Shown: positions 5,416 through 8,187 of the stretch, in pieces
Position numbering within the stretch: the stretch's first letter is position 1
Layout: the number at the start of each line of letters is the position of its first letter
Origin: Nocardioides sp.
GTDB taxonomy: Bacteria > Actinomycetota > Actinomycetes > Propionibacteriales > Nocardioidaceae
DNA length: 8,187 bases
Assembly: GCA_003519585.1 (NCBI GenBank)
Contig: DOWL01000045.1
Coordinates: 16,974-25,160 of the forward strand
Reading direction: 5' to 3'
Notes under the pieces: model-generated
Database searches by the model: none
The model's input: only the letters and a program-made list of their open reading frames with translations
What the model was told of the DNA's origin: nothing
Made by a program: the position numbers and the translations under genes

Positions 5416-5575
5416 AAGGCGGGACCTGGAAGGTGTCCCCGCCCCCTCGGAGCGGTTCACACCGCGTGGCAGCGCGATGCGAACCCATGCGCCCGGATCA
5501 CTGTCTGCCACAGCCATCTTGACCAGTCCGCATGGCAGTGTGTCGACTCACGGCGCACGGGCGGCGCCGGGTGAC

Positions 5576-6061
5576 TCAGTCGGAGACCTGGTCTCCCCAG
5601 GCGGCCCGCGCTCCCGAGTCGCCGACACGATAGACCTGCACAGAGGTCGCCACGGCGGCGACCAGGGCGAGTACGGCGACGATACGGATCGCGCGGCGCT
5701 GGGAGTCGGACGTGGTCGGGACCCAGGCGGCCGGCGCCGCGGGCCGGGACCGTCGCGCCAGCCAGACCAGTGCGACCACGAACACCAGCAGCGGGAGCGC
5801 GAACCAGATCAACTGCTCCCCGAGTTCGGCGTGCGCGCCGGGATCGCCGACGTGCTGCTCAAGCGCCTCACCACTGGAGGTGGCCACCGGGATCAACACC
5901 GTCGCAACCGCCGTACACGCCGCGACGAGTAGGCCGTACGTCGCTCGCCAGACCGGCCTGACCACGATGGCGATCGTGCCCAGGCAGGCCAACGGGAGCA
6001 GCACCACGACGGCGTGCACGACCAGCGGATGAACGGGCAGACCATCGATCAGATCGAACAC
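5576..6061 (-). CDS. DUF2231 domain membrane protein
   Basis: The 161-residue product begins MFDLIDGLPVHPLVVHAVVV and has four hydrophobic helices at about residues 12-34, 42-60, 85-102 and 124-146. The HPLVVH motif at 11-16, a TSSGEALE loop at 61-68, a histidine at 77 and the C-terminal GDSGARAAW are the signatures of DUF2231. The conserved histidines in this family have suggested haem or metal binding in the membrane, but the function is not established. The GTG at 6061 is chosen over an ATG at 6148 because GGGAGG (6069-6074, minus strand) lies exactly 7 bases upstream and the family begins at this point. The additional 29 codons would be unlike the family. It is divergent from the secreted-protein gene and separated from it by 356 bases. 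Confidence 0.88.
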   Translation of the reverse strand: MFDLIDGLPVHPLVVHAVVVLLPLACLGTIAIVVRPVWRATYGLLVAACTAVATVLIPVATSSGEALEQHVGDPGAHAELGEQLIWFALPLLVFVVALVWLARRSRPAAPAAWVPTTSDSQRRAIRIVAVLALVAAVATSVQVYRVGDSGARAAWGDQVSD

Positions 6062-6120
6062 GGACGAGCCTCCCGAGTCGGCACGCTTCAGCATGCGTCG
6101 GCACGGAGTGGAGATGGGAG

Positions 6121-6158
6121 ACGACGGGCCCCAGAGCGTGCCCCCCAAGGCCCGTCGT
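6121..6158. repeat. Perfect 10-bp inverted repeat (hairpin 1)
   Basis: ACGACGGGCC (6121-6130) and GGCCCGTCGT (6149-6158) are exact reverse complements separated by 18 bases. In a plus-strand leader it would form a stable stem about 260 bases before the TTG start. Because both flanking genes diverge from here, a terminator is not expected, which makes an RNA element or protein-binding site more likely. Confidence 0.7.
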
Positions 6159-6166
6159 GGTCATGA

Positions 6167-6199
6167 GGCGGAGCGAACCGGCGCACCGTTCGCTTCGCC
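6167..6199. repeat. 12-bp inverted repeat with one G-U position (hairpin 2)
   Basis: GGCGGAGCGAAC (6167-6178) pairs with GTTCGCTTCGCC (6188-6199) around a 9-base loop. The only non-Watson-Crick position pairs G6171 with T6195, which in plus-strand RNA is a G-U wobble but in minus-strand RNA is an A-C mismatch. The structure is therefore better preserved for plus-strand RNA. It begins 8 bases after hairpin 1. Confidence 0.65.
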
Positions 6200-6402
6200 C
6201 GACCAGTCTCGTCAGCTCCTCCGCCCCGTGGTCGCCGCAGGGCGCACGAAAGCACGGGCCAGGCCCACCACCGCACGCAGCGACGGAACCTCCGGGCGCG
6301 AGGGCATCGACCCGTGCGCTCTCAGTCGACCCGGGGGCGGGCCTGCGACCCAGACTGCGAGCCACACCGTGGCCGAGCACCCGCGCCAGGTCGCGCTCTC
6401 TC

Positions 6403-6409
6403 GGGAGGA
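6403..6409 (+). promoter_or_regulatory. Ribosome binding site that selects a TTG start
   Basis: GGGAGGA lies 8 bases before TTG 6418. No ATG or GTG occurs in frame near it, and a signal peptide starts directly after this TTG, so the site decides the start of the secreted protein. Confidence 0.7.
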
Positions 6410-6417
6410 ACAAAGTC

Positions 6418-7683
6418 TTGAGCTCACCACGTGGCATCCGCACGCGACTCGCGTGCCTCGCGCTCACCCTGGCCGCTCTGGCCCTCGGCCTCGGCGCACC
6501 CGAGGAGGCCCAAGCGGCCTCGCCATCCTCGTCCACCCGCGTCGAGCTGCTGCAGGACGGCGGCCTCGAGACGAGCGTGCACACGGCGCACCCCAACCGC
6601 TACTGGGCCAGCGTGGACAGCATCCTCAACACTCCGCTCTGCGGTGGCGGCTTCTGCGGCGGCGGCAATGCGACCTCTCAGCCCCGCACCGGCAGCGGCT
6701 GGTTGTGGTTCTACGGCAACCGGAACCTCGACGGCACCGCGCACTGGGCATCGATCTCCCAGTCGGTCGTCATCCCCGCGGGCCGCACCACGACGCTCAG
6801 CTACTGGTACCGCAACGGCCTCACCGAGGCGCCGTTCGACGCCGAGGTCCAGGTCTTGATCGACGGCACCGTGGTGAAGCAGCATCGCCAGTCGACGACC
6901 GCGGACGATCGATACGCGTTGCAGAAGGTCGACATCACAGCGTTCGCGGATGGCAAGAGCCACGCGCTCTCGTTCAGCTACCGCAAGCCGGGCTACGGCG
7001 CCAGCGACATGACCATCGACGACATCTCGATCTCGTCCGAAGCGACGCTGAGCATCACCGCCGCTCCGACCACGACGATCACGACGTCGTACTCCGACGT
7101 GCCGTTCGGGCCGACCCGGGCATCGACCACCTTCCGGGACTCCTCGACGCTCGAGGCGACCGCCACCGGTCTGCCCCCAGGCATCACGCTGAAGGGGTTC
7201 GCGACCAGCCCAGCCGGTCAGGTGCCGGGCACGAAACTCTGGCAGCACCAAGGCCGGGTCACCGCCACGCCGGGCCGATACCCCGTCAGCGTCGACGTCA
7301 CCGACGGCACGAACCACCAGATCGTCACCTACGCGATCGTGGTCACGCCCGAGCGCGCCAGCGTGACCTACGGCGGACCGACGGAAGTGACGGCTGCAAC
7401 GGGCACGGGCCCGGTCGACGTGCCCCTGTCCGCCGCCGTCAGTCAGGAGGCGGACGACCTGCCCGGTGACCTGACCATCTCCACCGCGACGTTCGTCGAC
7501 GCCACCACCAACCAGGTGCTCTGCATCGCCCAGGTCCAGGCCGCCGGCACGGCATCGTGCACGTACCGCGCCTACCTATCCGCCGGCCAGGTAGACCGCG
7601 ACTACCGGGTGCGCGTGCTGATCGGCGGCAACTTCAACGGACGCACGACCACCGACGCGCCGCTGCGCGTCTCAGTCTCCTGA
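6418..7683 (+). CDS. Secreted beta-sandwich / Ig-like multidomain protein
   Basis: The 421-residue product has a Sec-type signal peptide: basic residues R5-R10, a hydrophobic core at about 11-26, and cleavage expected after AQA or AQAA at 33-34. Residues 43-205 form a jelly-roll-like domain of the type found in carbohydrate-binding modules. It begins VELLQDGGLET and contains YWASVDS, WLWFYGN, ISQSVVIPAG and TTLSYWYR strings, and it ends in MTIDDISI. It includes a glycine-rich C-GGGF-C-GGGN loop at 75-84. Residues 208-310 resemble a putative Ig-like (He_PIG) repeat, with ATGLPPGITLKG and ATPGRYPVSVDVTDG. Residues 315-421 are another beta-rich domain with a C369/C381 pair. No catalytic motif, sortase signal or membrane anchor is visible, so it is probably released and adhesive or glycan-binding. 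TTG 6418 is chosen for its strong ribosome binding site and the signal peptide. The gene converges on the DUF6458 gene with 14 bases between stops. Confidence 0.85.
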   Translation: MSSPRGIRTRLACLALTLAALALGLGAPEEAQAASPSSSTRVELLQDGGLETSVHTAHPNRYWASVDSILNTPLCGGGFCGGGNATSQPRTGSGWLWFYGNRNLDGTAHWASISQSVVIPAGRTTTLSYWYRNGLTEAPFDAEVQVLIDGTVVKQHRQSTTADDRYALQKVDITAFADGKSHALSFSYRKPGYGASDMTIDDISISSEATLSITAAPTTTITTSYSDVPFGPTRASTTFRDSSTLEATATGLPPGITLKGFATSPAGQVPGTKLWQHQGRVTATPGRYPVSVDVTDGTNHQIVTYAIVVTPERASVTYGGPTEVTAATGTGPVDVPLSAAVSQEADDLPGDLTISTATFVDATTNQVLCIAQVQAAGTASCTYRAYLSAGQVDRDYRVRVLIGGNFNGRTTTDAPLRVSVS

Positions 7684-7697
7684 CGCTGCCCTGACGC

Positions 7698-7937
7698 TCA
7701 GATCTCGGTACGCCGCTCGCTGACGGTCTGGGTGCCGTCGGAGTGGGTCGTGGTCGCGACACTGCGGGTGCCGCGGCCGCGGCTCAGGGTCGCCGCGGTC
7801 AGCACGATGACCAACGCACCGACGATGGCCATGATCCAGCCGACCATGGTCAGGTCGACACCGCTCACCTGGTCGGTGACGGCCAGCGCAAGCACCAGGC
7901 CGAGCACCAGCAAGAACGCTCCGAAGCCGTAGCCCAT
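7698..7937 (-). CDS. DUF6458 family membrane protein
   Basis: The 79-residue product MGYGFGAFLLVLGLVLALAV has a first hydrophobic helix at residues 5-21. The family's conserved TDQVSGVDLTMVGWIM follows (21-36), leading into a second helix at about 31-50. A polar, Arg/Thr/Ser-rich tail ends TVSERRTEI. This two-span layout with 'V..VDL..VG.IL..VG' is the DUF6458 pattern, a small uncharacterised inner-membrane family of actinobacteria. Both termini are probably cytoplasmic. The ATG at 7937 is preferred over an upstream ATG at 8015: GAGGAG (7945-7950, minus strand) lies 7 bases upstream and the family starts with MGYG/MGIG. It lies downstream of the enoyl-reductase gene on the same strand, separated by 94 bases with a hairpin, so it is likely transcribed separately. 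Confidence 0.88.
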   Translation of the reverse strand: MGYGFGAFLLVLGLVLALAVTDQVSGVDLTMVGWIMAIVGALVIVLTAATLSRGRGTRSVATTTHSDGTQTVSERRTEI

Positions 7938-8000
7938 GGGACAACTCCTCGTCTCCGGCCGCGACGAGGATGTCGCGATCCGCCTTGAGCAATAACCACT

Positions 8001-8023
8001 TCCGGCGTACGGCAAACGCCGGA
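8001..8023 (-). terminator. Hairpin after the enoyl-reductase gene
   Basis: TCCGGCGT (8001-8008) and ACGCCGGA (8016-8023) form a perfect 8-bp stem with a 7-base loop. It begins 8 bases after the stop codon of the minus-strand gene ending at 8032. The tract that follows on the minus strand (AAGTGGTTATT) is only moderately T-rich. Position and stability make an intrinsic terminator likely. Confidence 0.6.
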
Positions 8024-8031
8024 CTGGACCG

Positions 8032-8187
8032 CTAGAGCGTCTCGAACCGGATCCCGGCCGCGATCAGTCGGGCCGTGAGGTTGTCCCCCATCGCCTGGGC
8101 GGTGGTCACGCAGCCGGCGGTCGCGGGGTTGTCGTCGAAGGCCAGGCAGAGTGCGGACTCGGCGAGCATCTTGGCGGTCTCGCCGTA
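8032..8187 (-). CDS. C-terminus of a saccharopine dehydrogenase-like trans-acting enoyl reductase (partial)
   Basis: Only the last 51 codons are in the window; the gene continues past its right edge. The minus-strand translation reads YGETAKMLAESALCLAFDDN, then PATAGCVTTAQAMGDNLTAR, and ends LIAAGIRFETL before TAG. This matches the C-terminus I know from the saccharopine-dehydrogenase-like NADP-binding proteins of actinobacteria ('GYGETAKML.ESALCLA.D..P..AG..TPA.AMGD.L..RL..AGI.F'). That group includes the mycobacterial trans-acting enoyl reductases of lipid synthesis. The reaction of this copy cannot be fixed from the tail. A hairpin directly downstream suggests that it ends its transcript. 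Confidence 0.8.
   Translation of the reverse strand, partial: YGETAKMLAESALCLAFDDNPATAGCVTTAQAMGDNLTARLIAAGIRFETL

Larger units (their letters stand above)
5241..5575. other. Intergenic region with a large inverted repeat and palindromes
   Basis: No convincing gene is seen on either strand. It contains the strong Shine-Dalgarno and a candidate promoter of the minus-strand chimera, the nested inverted repeat at 5349-5396 and a perfect TGTGATCACA palindrome at 5406-5415. A weak CTGCCA/TGGCAG pair lies at 5505-5538. It may contain the 3' end of the DUF2231 transcript. Confidence 0.6.
6062..6417. other. Divergent intergenic region with two strong hairpins
   Basis: This region lies between the start of the DUF2231 gene (-) and the TTG start of the secreted-protein gene (+). 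A frame is open on + from 6157, but its translation before 6418 is low-complexity arginine/proline/serine and has no signal peptide at its start, so it is taken as noncoding. It holds two long inverted repeats (6121-6158, 6167-6199). Promoters for both genes should be here, but no clear -35/-10 pairs were found. Confidence 0.6.

Noticed and set aside
6062..6148. N-terminal extension of the DUF2231 protein
   Set aside because: GGGAGG lies 7 bases before GTG 6061, and the family begins at that residue.
6195..6240. Possible c-di-AMP (ydaO) riboswitch, from a GTCAGCTC-like string upstream of a secreted protein
   Set aside because: The conserved 5' half of the motif and the following GTAAGCG-type segment are not present, so the resemblance is to a short string only.
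6157..6417. N-terminal extension of the secreted protein to an upstream GTG
   Set aside because: It would bury the signal peptide 87 residues inside the protein; a strong ribosome binding site precedes TTG 6418.
6424..7317. Minus-strand frame opposite the secreted protein
   Set aside because: It is compositionally biased, has no ribosome binding site and is antisense to a protein with a signal peptide and beta domains.

Overview
The window is high-GC DNA with GTG and TTG starts, purine-rich ribosome binding sites and long antisense shadow frames. This is typical of an actinobacterium. The gene families present suggest Nocardioidaceae (Nocardioides-like): a SigE-type ECF sigma N-terminus, DUF2231 and DUF6458 membrane proteins, a trans-acting enoyl reductase tail and an inositol-monophosphatase-like protein of actinobacterial type. 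The genus is inferred, not shown. No rRNA, tRNA, CRISPR array, transposase or integrase was seen.

Layout. 1-24 looks like the edge of a dispersed intergenic repeat. 86-877 (+) encodes an inositol-monophosphatase-family protein with two substituted metal-site aspartates and possibly leaderless translation. 1113-1415 (+) encodes a stand-alone copy of the glutamyl-tRNA reductase (HemA) dimerisation domain, preceded by a perfect 14-bp palindrome. 1416-1774 holds no convincing gene. 1775-3385 (+) encodes a membrane-anchored or exported type I sulfatase with an intact formylglycine motif. 3588-4529 (+) is a tight three-gene cluster: a single-span membrane peptide, a conserved hypothetical protein and a DUF3303-like protein, linked by overlapping stops and starts. 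4664-4963 (+) encodes a small four-cysteine putative zinc protein.

On the minus strand, 4998-5240 is a chimeric remnant. It joins the first ~33 residues of an ECF sigma factor to what looks like the tail of another protein, possibly an MBL-fold hydrolase. 5241-5575 is noncoding and carries a strong nested inverted repeat. 5576-6061 (-) is a DUF2231 membrane protein. 6062-6417 is a divergent intergenic region with two long hairpins. 6418-7683 (+) encodes a secreted beta-sandwich/Ig-like protein starting at TTG. 7698-7937 (-) is a DUF6458 membrane protein. The window ends inside the C-terminus of a saccharopine-dehydrogenase-like trans-acting enoyl reductase (8032-8187, -).

The genes do not form one pathway. 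The region reads as small independent chromosomal units with signs of gene decay. I do not see a complete undescribed system. The most unusual items are the orphan HemA dimerisation domain, the sigma-factor chimera, the coupled 3588-4529 cluster and the structured noncoding regions at 5349-5396 and 6121-6199.
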